Assembly (NCBI GenBank): GCA_016711435.1
Contig: JADJSY010000032.1
Location: 1-64,000, forward strand
DNA: 64,000 nt
DNA from: Lewinellaceae bacterium
Lineage (GTDB): Bacteria; Bacteroidota; Bacteroidia; Chitinophagales; Saprospiraceae
Direction of reading: 5' to 3'
In this document: one piece after another, positions 55,781-64,000 of the stretch
How positions within the stretch are numbered: the first letter of the stretch is position 1
How the letters are laid out: every line of letters starts with the position of its first letter
Program-made: the position numbers and the translations under genes
The notes under the pieces: model-generated
What the model saw: only the letters and a program-made list of their open reading frames with translations
Told to the model about the DNA's origin: nothing
Databases searched by the model: none

Positions 55781-56209
55781 ATGTGTTATTCTAATTATGC
55801 TGAACGTGGCGCCTACGGCCGCCACGGATTCAAACCTATGCACCACGGACATCACCAACGGCGTGGTCGTTGGGGAGCAGGCTGGATGCGGCCACCCGTC
55901 AATGTGCAGGAGCACAGCGACCGATACGAATTATTCGTGTTCGCTCCGGGGCTCTCCAAAGCAGATTTTCTCATCAACCTGCAAGGCGACGTACTGACGA
56001 TCGCAACCAAACAGCGAGAAAATGAACAGACCACAGAAAAGTGGACACGCCGCGAATACCAACCCGGCGGATTTGAACGCCAATTCGTTTTGAACGAGAA
56101 AATTGACCGGGAAAACATCAGCGCCCGCTATGAAGACGGCGTACTGATTATCGCACTGCAAAAACTACCGGGACATGATGTGTCGGCGCAGGAGATTGTA
56201 GTAGCGTAG
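55781..56209 (+). CDS. Hsp20 / alpha-crystallin family small heat-shock protein
   Basis: ATP-independent holdase chaperone, 142 aa from ATG 55781 (MCYSNYAERGAYGRHG). A His/Gly/Arg-rich N-terminus is followed by the alpha-crystallin domain (about residues 35-140; VQEHSDRYELFVFAPGLSKAD, GGFERQFVLNEKID, ARYEDGVLIIALQK). The longer frame upstream is the tail of the previous gene in another frame. The link with the ECF sigma gene suggests envelope or heat stress control, by inference. Confidence 0.9.
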   Translation: MCYSNYAERGAYGRHGFKPMHHGHHQRRGRWGAGWMRPPVNVQEHSDRYELFVFAPGLSKADFLINLQGDVLTIATKQRENEQTTEKWTRREYQPGGFERQFVLNEKIDRENISARYEDGVLIIALQKLPGHDVSAQEIVVA

Positions 56210-56575
56210 TTGGTGTTTAGTGTTTGGTGTTTCGGGCGCTTCGCTTTTGGCATCTGGGAGTAACTTGGTCCAAAAAACTGGTAGTTTTGAGGGTATTTGT
56301 CCAAAATTTGGTCAAATTTTCACAAATACCAGAGGCGAAGCACCCTAAACACTAAACACCAAACACTGGCTTAGGCGGAGCGCCCTAAAAACCCCCGCCC
56401 CGACCGCCAAGGGCACCCCGGGCAAGCGAGCGCCCCAGGGGCGCAAGCGGTAGGCCCAGCCGGAGGGCACGGCACCCGAGAAACGGAACGACGGGCCCCA
56501 ACTAACCAGAAAGTGACCCAAAGGGCCAAGGCAGCGCAAAGAAACAAACACTAAACACCAAACACTAAACACCAA
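56210..56575. repeat. TTTGGTG-type element with GC-rich insert
   Basis: TTGGTGTTTAG units begin at the hsp20 stop; CCAAACACTAAACACC units end in the metX stop. Between them lie an internal GGCGAAGCACCC/GGCGGAGCGCCC arm and a GC-rich patch (56390-56520) unlike the rest of the window. The patch has no open frame I can support. Confidence 0.8.
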
Positions 56576-57617
56576 ACCCCCATTCCATCACCGCCCGGTT
56601 CACCGCTTCCGTTTCGATCAAAAAGCCGTCGTGACCGAAAGGAGAATGCAGTTCCAGGAAGTCGGCATGTGGCAAATGAGCCGCCAGGAAACGCTGCTCC
56701 GAAGGTGGTATCAGCAGATCGGAGTCGATGGCGACCACCAGCGCGGGCATTTTCAAGTGGCGCAAAGCCTCCTCTGCCCCACCCCGCCCCCTGCCGATAT
56801 GGTGCGTATCGAGGGCTTTGGTGAGGTACCAGTAACACTGTGCATAAAAACGGCGCAACAATTTATCGCCCTGGTAGCGGATGTAAGAAGCAGCCCGAAA
56901 GGAATCGAGCCGTTCATCTATATCGGTCTGGTTATTTTTGTAGGCATCGAATGTCCGGTAACCGATCAGGCCCATGCCCCTGGCCGCTTTTAGTCCGGCA
57001 CTTCCACCGTTGTCGGTATTGTCGCGCCAGGTAGCATCCGCCTGTATGGCCAGCCGTTGCGACTCGTGGATAGCGATGGCCCAGGCCGTTTCGCGGGCAC
57101 TGGTGACCAGAAGGGCTATTTTTTTTATTTTGTCGGGCAACAACCAGGCAAATTCCAGCACCTGGTGGCCGCCGCAGGAACCGCCGATACACAAGGCGAT
57201 CTCGTTGATTTGGAGGTGTTGGCGCAATAATTCATGCGCCTGCACTATATCGCGTATGCTGAACAAGGGAAAATCTGTGCCATAAGGACGACCGGTTTCA
57301 GGAGCAATACTGCGCGGGCAAGTCGTGCCGTAACACGAACCGATGATATTGGCGCATACGATAAAATAGCGCTGCGGATCCAGCACTTTTTCCCGTCCGT
57401 AAATGCCCTCCCACCAGTCTGCCACATGCGAATTGGCTGTCAGTGCATGGCATACCCAGATCACATTGCTGCCTTCCTCATTCAGTGTTCCATACGTATG
57501 AAAGGCAACCGTTAAACGGGGCAATACGCCGCCGTTTTCCAGCACGAATGCTTGTTCATGGTGGTAAAATTGTAATCCCGGAATGTCCACCGGTATGGAA
57601 TAATCGGCTCCATGCAT
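56565..57617 (-). CDS. metX: Homoserine O-acetyltransferase MetX
   Basis: Acylates homoserine for methionine synthesis; alpha/beta hydrolase fold, 350 aa. The nucleophile elbow is GGSCGG (Ser147), and the remaining triad members lie in VAIDSDLLIPPSEQ (Asp about 306) and SPFGHDGFLIE (His about 335). HALTANSHVADWW is a family signature. It overlaps the upstream metZ stop by one base (TAATG), so translation is coupled. The last residues GFGV and the stop codon are encoded by the TTTGGTG repeat. Confidence 0.93.
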   Translation of the reverse strand: MHGADYSIPVDIPGLQFYHHEQAFVLENGGVLPRLTVAFHTYGTLNEEGSNVIWVCHALTANSHVADWWEGIYGREKVLDPQRYFIVCANIIGSCYGTTCPRSIAPETGRPYGTDFPLFSIRDIVQAHELLRQHLQINEIALCIGGSCGGHQVLEFAWLLPDKIKKIALLVTSARETAWAIAIHESQRLAIQADATWRDNTDNGGSAGLKAARGMGLIGYRTFDAYKNNQTDIDERLDSFRAASYIRYQGDKLLRRFYAQCYWYLTKALDTHHIGRGRGGAEEALRHLKMPALVVAIDSDLLIPPSEQRFLAAHLPHADFLELHSPFGHDGFLIETEAVNRAVMEWGFGV

Positions 57618-58783
57618 TATACCCTACTGATTTTCAAGGCATTATCAATATCTTCGATAATATCGTCGATGTGTTCCAGTCCTGCTGATATACGAATCAG
57701 TCCGTCGCTGATACCTGCTGCTTTCCGGTCATCCGCCGTCATTTTAGCGTGGGTGGTGGAAGCCGGGTGCGTTGCAATACTGCGCGTATCGCCGAGGTTG
57801 GCGCTCAGGGAAAGCATTTGCAGGGCATCCAGAAAACGACGGCCCTGTTCCAGCCCGCCTTTCACTTCAAAGGTTACGAGTCCTCCGCCGTTCTTCATCT
57901 GTTTCCGCGCAATAGCGGCAGCGGGATGCGAATCCAAAAAAGGATAGCGCACCATTTGCACCTGGTCGTGTGCAGACAAGTATTTCGCCAGCGCCAGGGC
58001 ATTGTCGCAATGCCGGTCGAGGCGCACTGCCAGCGTTTCCAGACTTTTGGACAACAGCCAGGCATTGAACGGCGACAGGGAAGGCCCCGTACTCCGGCAG
58101 AATTTTTTGATGTCAACCAGCAGATCAGCCCGGCCCGCAACGATACCGCCCAGCACACGCCCTTGTCCGTCCAGGAATTTGGTGGAAGAGTGCGTAATCA
58201 GGTCTGCCCCGAATCGGGCAGGTTGTTGCAGATAAGGCGTTGCAAAACAGTTGTCTACGTTGAATATCAGGTGATTGCGCTTTGCAAACTGCCCGGCGGC
58301 TTCCAGGTCGATAATGTCCAGGCCCGGGTTGGAAGGCGTTTCAATAAACAACATTTTGGTATTGGGCCGAACGTGTTCCTGCCAGTTGGCCGTATCCGTA
58401 TCCAGCCAGTCGCAGGTAATGCCCCAGCGCGGCAGCCACTGCGTGATCACCGTAAATGTGGCCCCAAAGATTGCTTTGGTCGCCAGCAGGTGATCGCCCG
58501 AGCGCAGCAAACCCATCATGGATGCAAAAATGGCAGCCATCCCGCTCGAAGTACTCAGGGCATCGTCTACACCTTCCAGCGCGGCCATTTTTTGCTCCAG
58601 TTCGCTGCAATTGGGATTCGTGAAGCGGCTGTATATATTGCCTTCCTGCTCATCTGCGAAGAGGGAACGCATCTGTTCAGCGTCGTCGAAGACGAAACTG
58701 GACGTCGGAAATATCGGCGTACTGTGTTCCCGGTGTTGCGAGCGTTCCGTTTGCAGGCGGATGGCGGCGGTTTCAAATTTCAT
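57617..58783 (-). CDS. metZ: PLP-dependent homoserine sulfhydrylase / Met gamma-synthase type
   Basis: Cys/Met metabolism PLP enzyme of 388 aa. The PLP Lys lies in ITHSSTKFLDGQGRVLGG (Lys about 204), and STSSGMAAIFASMMGLLRSGDH binds the cofactor phosphate. It pairs with metX, so it probably makes homocysteine or cystathionine from O-acetylhomoserine (MetZ/MetY/MetB are close). The exact substrate cannot be fixed by eye. Confidence 0.88.
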   Translation of the reverse strand: MKFETAAIRLQTERSQHREHSTPIFPTSSFVFDDAEQMRSLFADEQEGNIYSRFTNPNCSELEQKMAALEGVDDALSTSSGMAAIFASMMGLLRSGDHLLATKAIFGATFTVITQWLPRWGITCDWLDTDTANWQEHVRPNTKMLFIETPSNPGLDIIDLEAAGQFAKRNHLIFNVDNCFATPYLQQPARFGADLITHSSTKFLDGQGRVLGGIVAGRADLLVDIKKFCRSTGPSLSPFNAWLLSKSLETLAVRLDRHCDNALALAKYLSAHDQVQMVRYPFLDSHPAAAIARKQMKNGGGLVTFEVKGGLEQGRRFLDALQMLSLSANLGDTRSIATHPASTTHAKMTADDRKAAGISDGLIRISAGLEHIDDIIEDIDNALKISRV

Positions 58784-58796
58784 GTGAGAACGGGTT

Positions 58797-58938
<142 letters not shown>

Positions 58939-58958
<20 letters not shown>

Positions 58959-59358
58959 ACTCGTATGTGATCTCCGCCGTTTTATCCAGCATACGCCCCA
59001 CGCTGCAATACTTGTCCACGGAAAGGCGGATGGCCTCTTCTACCCGGTCCGGGCGAAGATCGCCTTTCAGGACAAATCGCAGGTGAATTTTGGTAAACAC
59101 GGCAGGAACCTGATCGGTGGCGCGCCGACCTTCCACTTCCACGCGAAGGTCTTCCAGGGGCTGACGCATTTTTTTCAGGATAGAGACCACATCCATACTG
59201 CTACAGGAAGCGAGGCTGACCAACAACAATTCCATGGGACGCATGCCCTGGCCTTCGCCGCCAATCTCGGGGCTGCCTTCTACTATGACTGTATTGCCCG
59301 CCGAATTGACGCCTTCAAAACGGACGGCCTGATTCACTCTTTGCACTGTAATTTTCAT
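58939..59358 (-). CDS. OsmC family peroxiredoxin-like protein
   Basis: A 139-aa OsmC/Ohr-fold protein, probably reducing organic peroxides. The catalytic Cys is in LLLVSLASCSSMDVV (about residue 52) and the resolving-type Cys in KYCSVGRMLDKTAEI (about 120). It belongs to the YhfA-like group. The last residues are encoded by the GATGAAT repeat. It lies upstream of metZ but is separated from it by that element. Confidence 0.88.
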
Positions 59359-59595
59359 GGTATTTCAATATTTTGAAGCACAAAAGTAGGACAAACATTG
59401 GTAGATAAAACAAGTCAAATCAGCGCGAAAGTGCGGCAGCCACCGTTTTGCCCTTTTTTCAGCCCTTTTTTGCAAGTTAAAAAACAGAACGAAATTTTGG
59501 GGCCCGGCAAAAAAATAGAGCATTAATTCTGCCTTTTTATGTAAAAAAAAATAATTGATCTTATTTTAACAAGAATAAAAAAACTTATCTTCCAA
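59359..59595. other. Intergenic region between osmC and the amt promoter
   Basis: AT-rich sequence with no gene. It must contain the osmC promoter; no clear consensus was found. Confidence 0.4.
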
Positions 59596-59628
59596 TTGCA
59601 ATGGTTTCCAGAATATAAAATACTTTTG
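59596..59628 (+). promoter_or_regulatory. Promoter of the ammonium transporter gene
   Basis: TTG (59596-59598), a 22-nt spacer and TACTTTTG (59621-59628) match the Bacteroidota consensus. This predicts a 5' leader of about 250 nt before the amt start. Confidence 0.65.
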
Positions 59629-59668
59629 CAACAGTCCTACCAAATTAATTACCGGCCAATATTTAATT

Positions 59669-59815
59669 TCTCTCAACGAGAGACAACCTATTGTCAAGCC
59701 TCGGGAGAGGCCGGAACAGGCGCGTTACACAGCGCCACACATCTGTAACGCAGGCATACATATTACTTCAAAAACGACTTGTTTCGACCCCGTGTCCGGT
59801 GTCGGAGTGGACATG
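59669..59815 (+). promoter_or_regulatory. Structured leader of amt
   Basis: Successive hairpins: TCTCTC/GAGAGA with a 3-nt loop (59669-59683), GCCTC/GAGGC with a GGGA tetraloop (59698-59711), GGCGC/GCGCC (59719-59736), and TGTCC/GGACA near 59793-59813. GCGTTACA (59722-59729) can instead pair with TGTAACGC (59744-59751), which excludes the GGCGC stem. Such exclusive folds are typical of riboswitches or attenuators, but I know no class that fits. Confidence 0.45.
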
Positions 59816-59885
59816 TCATGTGTTTTGTCAACAACTTTTGTACAATAAAAATAATTTAACCTTCACCTTCACAATCAGACTTATT

Positions 59886-61274
59886 ATGAAAAGAATTACA
59901 CTCAAACAAGCTGCTCCTTTTACATTGCTATCCATCGTTGCTTTGGCATCGATTTTTGCTCCTACTTTGCCGATGTTTGTAGATGACGGCAAATACAGTG
60001 CAGCCGATATAGCATGGATAATTGTAGCAACTGCGCTTGTGTTTCTGATGACTCCCGGTCTCGCGTTTTTCTACGGCGGTATGGTACACCGCAAAAACGT
60101 TATCTCCACAATGATGAAAAGTGTGGTAGCCGCCGGAATAGTCAGCGTTCTATGGGTTACTGTTGGGTTCAGCCTTGCGTTTGGAGAAAGTATGGGCGGC
60201 TTTATCGGCAACCCTTTCACGTTCTGGTTTTTTAAAGATGTAGGTTCGGGAGCGCCCTGGAGCCTGGCGCCAACCATTCCACTCACGCTTTTTGCGCTGT
60301 TCCAGTTGATGTTCGCCATTATTACCCCCGGTCTGGTGGTAGGCGCCGTGGCAGAACGGATTCGTTTCACCTCGTACATCCTGTTTACGGCTTTGTTCAG
60401 CCTGTTTGTGTATGCACCGCTGGCGCACTGGGCCTGGCACCCCGATGGATTCCTGTTTAAAATGGGTGTGCTCGACTTTGCGGGCGGAACGGTGGTCCAC
60501 ATTTCTGCCGGTTGCGCCGCACTGGTAGGCGCTCTGGCACTGAAACGCCGTATTGCGCACATGGAAAACAAGGAAATTCCACCTGCTACCGTACCTTATG
60601 TACTCATCGGTACCGGTCTGCTGTGGTTCGGCTGGTTCGGCTTTAACGCCGGTTCTGCCCTGGGCGCCAACGGTTTGGCCGTTTCAGCCTTCGCTACTAC
60701 CAATACAGCCGCTGCTGCTGCCGGTTTGTCCTGGATGTTTTTCGATGTTTTGAAAGGCAAAAAACCTTCCGTTTTGGGCTTTTGTATCGGCGCCGTAGTA
60801 GGCCTGGTCGCCATCACGCCGGGTGCGGGCTTTGTAGGTATTCCACAAAGTATTTTTATCGGCATGGTAGCCGCCATCATTTCCAATGTTGCGGTGTACT
60901 ATAAATCCAAATCCACCCTGGACGATACGCTGGACGTATTCCCCTGCCACGGTATCGGCGGTATGGTCGGCATGTTGCTGACGGGTATTTTTGCGAGCAA
61001 AGCGATCAATGGAGCGGGTGCAGACGGCTTGTTCTACGGCAACTTCGAGTTTTTCTTTACCCAGGTAAAAGGACTCTTCATCGCCGTGGCTTACAGCACC
61101 ATCGTTTCCTTCCTGATCTTCAAACTTATCAACCTGATCGAACCGATGCGGGTGAGTTCAGCAGACGAAGAACTGGGCCTGGACGCTTCCCAGCACAATG
61201 AAAAATATGTTCAGGGTACCCTGCTCGTGCCGCAGTCGAACGGCAAACTTACCGAAGTAATGGTAGAGGACTAA
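59886..61274 (+). CDS. amt: Ammonium transporter (Amt family)
   Basis: Inner-membrane ammonium channel of 462 aa with about 11-12 helices. The family signatures are TPGLAFFYGGMVHRKN (about residue 60), the first pore His in GGTVVHISAGCAAL (about 205) and the second in DVFPCHGIGGMVGML (about 355). ATG 59886 is preferred, because the open frame upstream is the structured leader. No glnK gene follows; a porin does, as in other Bacteroidota amt loci. Confidence 0.95.
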   Translation: MKRITLKQAAPFTLLSIVALASIFAPTLPMFVDDGKYSAADIAWIIVATALVFLMTPGLAFFYGGMVHRKNVISTMMKSVVAAGIVSVLWVTVGFSLAFGESMGGFIGNPFTFWFFKDVGSGAPWSLAPTIPLTLFALFQLMFAIITPGLVVGAVAERIRFTSYILFTALFSLFVYAPLAHWAWHPDGFLFKMGVLDFAGGTVVHISAGCAALVGALALKRRIAHMENKEIPPATVPYVLIGTGLLWFGWFGFNAGSALGANGLAVSAFATTNTAAAAAGLSWMFFDVLKGKKPSVLGFCIGAVVGLVAITPGAGFVGIPQSIFIGMVAAIISNVAVYYKSKSTLDDTLDVFPCHGIGGMVGMLLTGIFASKAINGAGADGLFYGNFEFFFTQVKGLFIAVAYSTIVSFLIFKLINLIEPMRVSSADEELGLDASQHNEKYVQGTLLVPQSNGKLTEVMVED

Positions 61275-61283
61275 AAGTGAAGA

Positions 61284-61356
61284 ATTGAAGGTTGAGTATT
61301 CGGGTATTTGATTGATACATTCATTCAAATTACTCGAATGCTCTTAACCTTCGAAT
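61284..61356 (+). terminator. Inverted repeat after amt
   Basis: GAAGGTTGAGTATTCGGGTATTTGA and its imperfect complement TTCAAATTACTCGAATGCTCTTAACCTTC form a stem of about 28 bp. The units resemble the heptamer elements (GGTTGAG), and it may be a degenerate member. Confidence 0.55.
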
Positions 61357-61393
61357 ACGCCGCTTTTATATCCCGTCGCTTAAAATAAAAAAA

Positions 61394-61437
61394 GGCGCGG
61401 CTGTTACAAGTGCTTCTGGAACAAGCACTTAGCCGCA
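61394..61437 (+). other. Hairpin in the porin leader
   Basis: GCGGCT (61397-61402), a 5-nt bulge and AAGTGCTT (61408-61415) pair with AAGCACTT and AGCCGC (61423-61436). It lies 35 nt before the porin ATG and could affect its translation or mRNA end. Confidence 0.5.
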
Positions 61438-61471
61438 CCAATTCATTTCACTATCCATAAAATGAACTGCA

Positions 61472-62563
61472 ATGTTACAAAGAATCTTTGCAACAGGCAT
61501 CGCTTTGTCATGCCTTTTCGTTGCGCAAGCACAACAATCCGCACCCCAGGTTGACTCTACTATCGCCGCGCCCGCGCCCAATCCTTTTACGTTCAGTGGC
61601 GCAGCCGACGCGTATTTCCGTTATAATTTAGGTGAAGATTACGCCAACAACCTGACCAGTTTTACCAACTCGCAAAACTCATTTGAACTGGGTATGGTTA
61701 CTGTCAAAGGCGAGCACACCAAAGGTAAAGTAGGTATGGTGGCCGATATTGGTTTCGGCAAACGCGCAGAAGAATTTTCCTATGCCGACGACAAAACCCG
61801 TTTTATTATCAAACAGTTATACCTGTCTTACATGATTAAAAACAAGGTAAAACTGACCGCAGGCAGCTGGGCTACGCACGTTGGTTACGAACTGGTCGAC
61901 GCTTTTGGCAACCGCAATTACAGCATGTCCTATATGTTTTCATACGGTCCGTTTTTCCACACCGGTTTAAAAGCGGAAACCACTATTGGGAAAAGCGGCT
62001 TTATGCTGGGTATTGCAAATCCGACCGACCTGAAATCGGCCAATTTTAGCAGCAAATACATCATTGGTCAGTACAGTGTGGCATCAAAAAACGACAAGAT
62101 CAAGGCTTATCTGAACTTCCAGGCCGGAAAACCCAATGAAACCACCAAGGTTTCACAGGTCGATCTGGTCGTGACCGGCGCGATTTCCGACAAATTCAGC
62201 ATCGGCGCCAACGGAACCCTGGCAGGCGTAAAAAGCAAACCGACTTCCGACGGCGATTACGGCGACGCCAGCACCTGGTACGGCGCTGCGCTTTATCTGA
62301 ACCTCGATCCGGTTTCGTGGCTGGGCCTTACCCTGCGTTCGGAATATTTCAGCGACGATGACCAGTTGAACGTATTCAGCACGGCTGCAGCCGGCGGTAA
62401 TATTATCGCCACTACTTTATCCGCTAATTTCAAGGTCGACAACTTGACGTTTATCCCGGAAATTCGTTTTGAAAAAGCATCGGAAGAACTGTACCTCGAT
62501 TCTTCCGGTCTCGCCACAGATGCCAGCACCACGTTTCTGCTGGCAGCCGTGTATAAATTCTGA
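61472..62563 (+). CDS. Outer membrane beta-barrel porin
   Basis: A 363-aa outer membrane protein with a signal peptide ending in VAQAQ, alternating hydrophobic/hydrophilic strands, and a C-terminal aromatic residue (LLAAVYKF), typical of porins of the OprB/BBP2-like group. Features include FTFSGAADAYFRYNLGEDY, GMVADIGFGKRAEEF and LGLTLRSEYFSDDDQ. It follows amt, so it may serve ammonium or small solute entry across the outer membrane; this is by context only. Confidence 0.85.
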   Translation: MLQRIFATGIALSCLFVAQAQQSAPQVDSTIAAPAPNPFTFSGAADAYFRYNLGEDYANNLTSFTNSQNSFELGMVTVKGEHTKGKVGMVADIGFGKRAEEFSYADDKTRFIIKQLYLSYMIKNKVKLTAGSWATHVGYELVDAFGNRNYSMSYMFSYGPFFHTGLKAETTIGKSGFMLGIANPTDLKSANFSSKYIIGQYSVASKNDKIKAYLNFQAGKPNETTKVSQVDLVVTGAISDKFSIGANGTLAGVKSKPTSDGDYGDASTWYGAALYLNLDPVSWLGLTLRSEYFSDDDQLNVFSTAAAGGNIIATTLSANFKVDNLTFIPEIRFEKASEELYLDSSGLATDASTTFLLAAVYKF

Positions 62564-62651
62564 TTATGATGAGGGGTTGTCCAAAAGGTAACGTTACAAC
62601 ACGATTTTTCTATTTTCTCTGGTTGCTTTTCCATTAATACCTAATTCATCC

Positions 62652-62693
62652 ATCCCGGATTTTCCGACAGCGGAAAATTCGGGATTTTTGGGT
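62652..62693 (+). terminator. Rho-independent-like terminator after the porin
   Basis: ATCCCGGATTTTCCG pairs with CGGAAAATTCGGGAT across a 4-nt loop, followed by five T. One mismatch in 15 bp. Confidence 0.85.
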
Positions 62694-62705
62694 GGCTGCC
62701 GCAAA

Positions 62706-62822
62706 AGGTTGATGAGGTTTATAAGGTTGATGAGGTTGATATACACGCTCAATCAAATGAAGCGATTTTTCTTTTAGAGCGGCTGTATATCAACTCATCA
62801 ACTTTATCACCTCATCAACTTT
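62706..62822. repeat. GGTTGAT hairpin element with conserved core
   Basis: GGTTGATGA/GGTTTATAA units (62706-62740) and CATCAACTT/CATCAACC units (62788-62822) flank a core with CACGCTC...AAGCGATTTTT...TAGAGCGG. Same family as 32250-32406 and 52753-52914. Confidence 0.9.
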
Positions 62823-63277
62823 TAAAACAACCACCAAGATGCCCGGTACGATAATTTTTGTTAATTCACTCCCGCAACCCTTGCATTCTCCCCGAATACC
62901 CTTTTGTTTGCAGTGCTTTACACCAGATTATTACCAACTTTACGATTTTTACTTTTCCAAATTTTACAAAGGCGACTACGTCCTGCATTTTTGTTGAATT
63001 GAAAATGAAAAAAAATACTTCCATCGGGTCCTTTTTTGCTGCGACGCTCGTCGCCCAAAGGCATGGGGTTTTTTCCGTTCCTGCATCAGGAGTGGTTTTA
63101 GGTAATACGCTTCCGTATCCCTACAGGGTGCGACGATAAATTCCACGATTACACACGATCGTTGTGACAGGTGGTTTCGTCCGGGAAGGATGGAACTGTC
63201 ATCTATTCATTTTGGCGGTTTGTGACTTAAACGGTTCCAAACCAACCATTTTCGCACCTTTTTTTCCTATTTCAATA
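62823..63277. other. Gene-free leader region of the GNAT gene
   Basis: A plus-strand open frame (62858-63139) resembles no family and I do not call it. It has GCGACGCTCGTCGC (63040-63053) and TGACAG...CTGTCA (63162-63198) hairpins. It probably contains promoter and leader of the downstream gene. Confidence 0.4.
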
Positions 63278-63955
63278 ATGGAACAACAATTTTTCAAGGT
63301 CCTCGTGGCCGGGCCGGCGCACCTCGATTTGGCGCCTATGATTTGTGAAGAGATGGCAGCATCCGCGCTGGCGCGGGGAACGGGCATCGCACGGCGTTCG
63401 CCGGAGTACCTACAGGAAAAAATGCTCGAAGGCAAAGCCGTGATCGCATTCTCCATGCAGGGCGAATGGGCCGGATTTTGTTATATCGAAACCTGGAGCC
63501 ACGGGCAATATGTAGCCAATTCAGGACTGATTGTGTCTCCCAACTTCCGGAAGGGCGGTTTGGCCAAGATGATCAAACGGAAAATATTTGACCTCAGCCG
63601 CAGTATGTATCCGGATGCCAAAATATTCGGTCTCACCACCGGGCTGGCCGTGATGAAAATCAACTCCGATCTGGGCTACGAACCGGTTACCTATTCTGAA
63701 CTCACCAACGACGATGCCTTTTGGGCAGGCTGCAAAAGTTGTATCAATTACGATATTCTGATGAGCAAAGAGCGCAAAAACTGCCTTTGCACAGCTATGT
63801 TATACGATCCGGCCGAACAACTGCAAAGCATAACGCCCGCAACGGAAAAACGGCAAATGACGGTTGCAGGCCCAGCATTACTGACTGTCGGTTATGAGTT
63901 ATCCGTTATCAGTTATTGGATATCGGGCTTTCAGGCTAAAACGGTGAAAGAATGA
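63278..63955 (+). CDS. GNAT N-acetyltransferase, arginine-operon type
   Basis: Acetyl-CoA-dependent N-acetyltransferase of 225 aa. Start ATG 63278 (MEQQFFKVLVAGPAHLDLA). The family core has ARGTGIARRSPEYLQEKMLEG, SGLIVSPNFRKGGLAKMIKR (acetyl-CoA loop, about residue 92) and the Cys-containing KNCLCTAMLYDP near the C-terminus. In Bacteroidota this type usually opens the arginine operon (argG, argC follow), beyond the window edge here. The last ~36 residues translate a GTTATC-type repeat with the core GGGCTTTCAGGCT and are probably not part of the native fold. Confidence 0.8.
   Translation: MEQQFFKVLVAGPAHLDLAPMICEEMAASALARGTGIARRSPEYLQEKMLEGKAVIAFSMQGEWAGFCYIETWSHGQYVANSGLIVSPNFRKGGLAKMIKRKIFDLSRSMYPDAKIFGLTTGLAVMKINSDLGYEPVTYSELTNDDAFWAGCKSCINYDILMSKERKNCLCTAMLYDPAEQLQSITPATEKRQMTVAGPALLTVGYELSVISYWISGFQAKTVKE
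63886..63945. repeat. GTTATCC units and core inside the GNAT 3' end
   Basis: GTTATGA/GTTATCC/GTTATCA/GTTATTG units, then ATCGGGCTTTCAGGCT, the same core as at 48855-48870. The opposite arm would lie past the right window edge. Confidence 0.8.
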
Positions 63956-64000
63956 CGATGCCTATCTGGTTGATATCAACTGTGCTGACGTGACGCTTAT

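Noticed and set aside
62858..63139. Plus-strand open frame of 93 codons before the GNAT gene
   Set aside because: No family resemblance, no ribosome-binding context, and it spans hairpins that look like leader sequence.

Overview
The window comes from a Bacteroidota genome, most likely class Saprospiria (Lewinella/Haliscomenobacter-like). The evidence is the type IX secretion (T9SS) C-terminal sorting domains, a SusC/SusD pair, the bamD-rpoZ-coaBC-DUF4835 gene order, the short Bacteroidota-type RNA polymerase omega subunit, and promoters that fit the Bacteroidota TTG...TAnnTTTG consensus. No rRNA, CRISPR array, prophage or intact insertion sequence was seen. At least eleven single-base indels break open frames, and several hit indispensable genes (murD, ftsI twice, ftsL, parE, lysS). 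Most lie in homopolymers, so they look like consensus errors of a long-read assembly rather than real gene loss.

Layout. 1-10.9 kb: the division and cell wall (dcw) cluster on the minus strand, mraZ-rsmH-ftsL-ftsI-murE-mraY-[GxxExxY gene]-murD-ftsW, with an mraZ promoter that carries two MraZ boxes. 11.5-17.4 kb: a secreted GH13 alpha-amylase-like enzyme with a dockerin-like tail, a T9SS-exported protein, and decayed T9SS genes. 18-29 kb: a fatty acid desaturase, SusD and SusC, a sodium/solute symporter, and a large lipoprotein fusing ThuA, PQQ sugar dehydrogenase, PKD, cytochrome c and a beta-sandwich module; this resembles a sugar uptake and oxidation locus. 29-34 kb: parE, a lipoprotein and lysS. 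34-44.5 kb: an S41 protease and a duplicated divergent gene pair (unknown helical protein plus T9SS adhesin-like protein, twice). 44.7-54 kb: three tRNAs, ppk1, mnmD, hscB, rseP, DUF4835, coaBC, rpoZ and bamD. 54-56 kb: an ECF sigma factor, two tiny membrane proteins and an Hsp20 chaperone. 56.5-64 kb: metX-metZ, osmC, amt with a structured leader, a porin, and a GNAT acetyltransferase like those that open arginine operons.

The most striking feature is the intergenic DNA. Nearly every gene junction is filled by an inverted-repeat element whose arms are tandem repeats of a 7-nt unit (GTGAGTA, TTTGGTG, GTTATCG, GGGATGA, GATGAAT, GGTTGAT and others), often around a conserved core. The arms start at or inside the stop codon of the neighbouring gene, with the G/T-rich strand as the coding strand, and the opposite arm runs to the next start codon or the next convergent stop. 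The unit sequence differs between junctions but the design is the same. One such array sits in frame inside murD. A second palindromic family of about 150 bp (three copies) has base-pair-preserving differences between copies, and one copy lies in the loop of a heptamer element. A GxxExxY nuclease-like gene bounded by ~50-bp inverted repeats interrupts the dcw cluster. These repeats are my main candidate for something undescribed.
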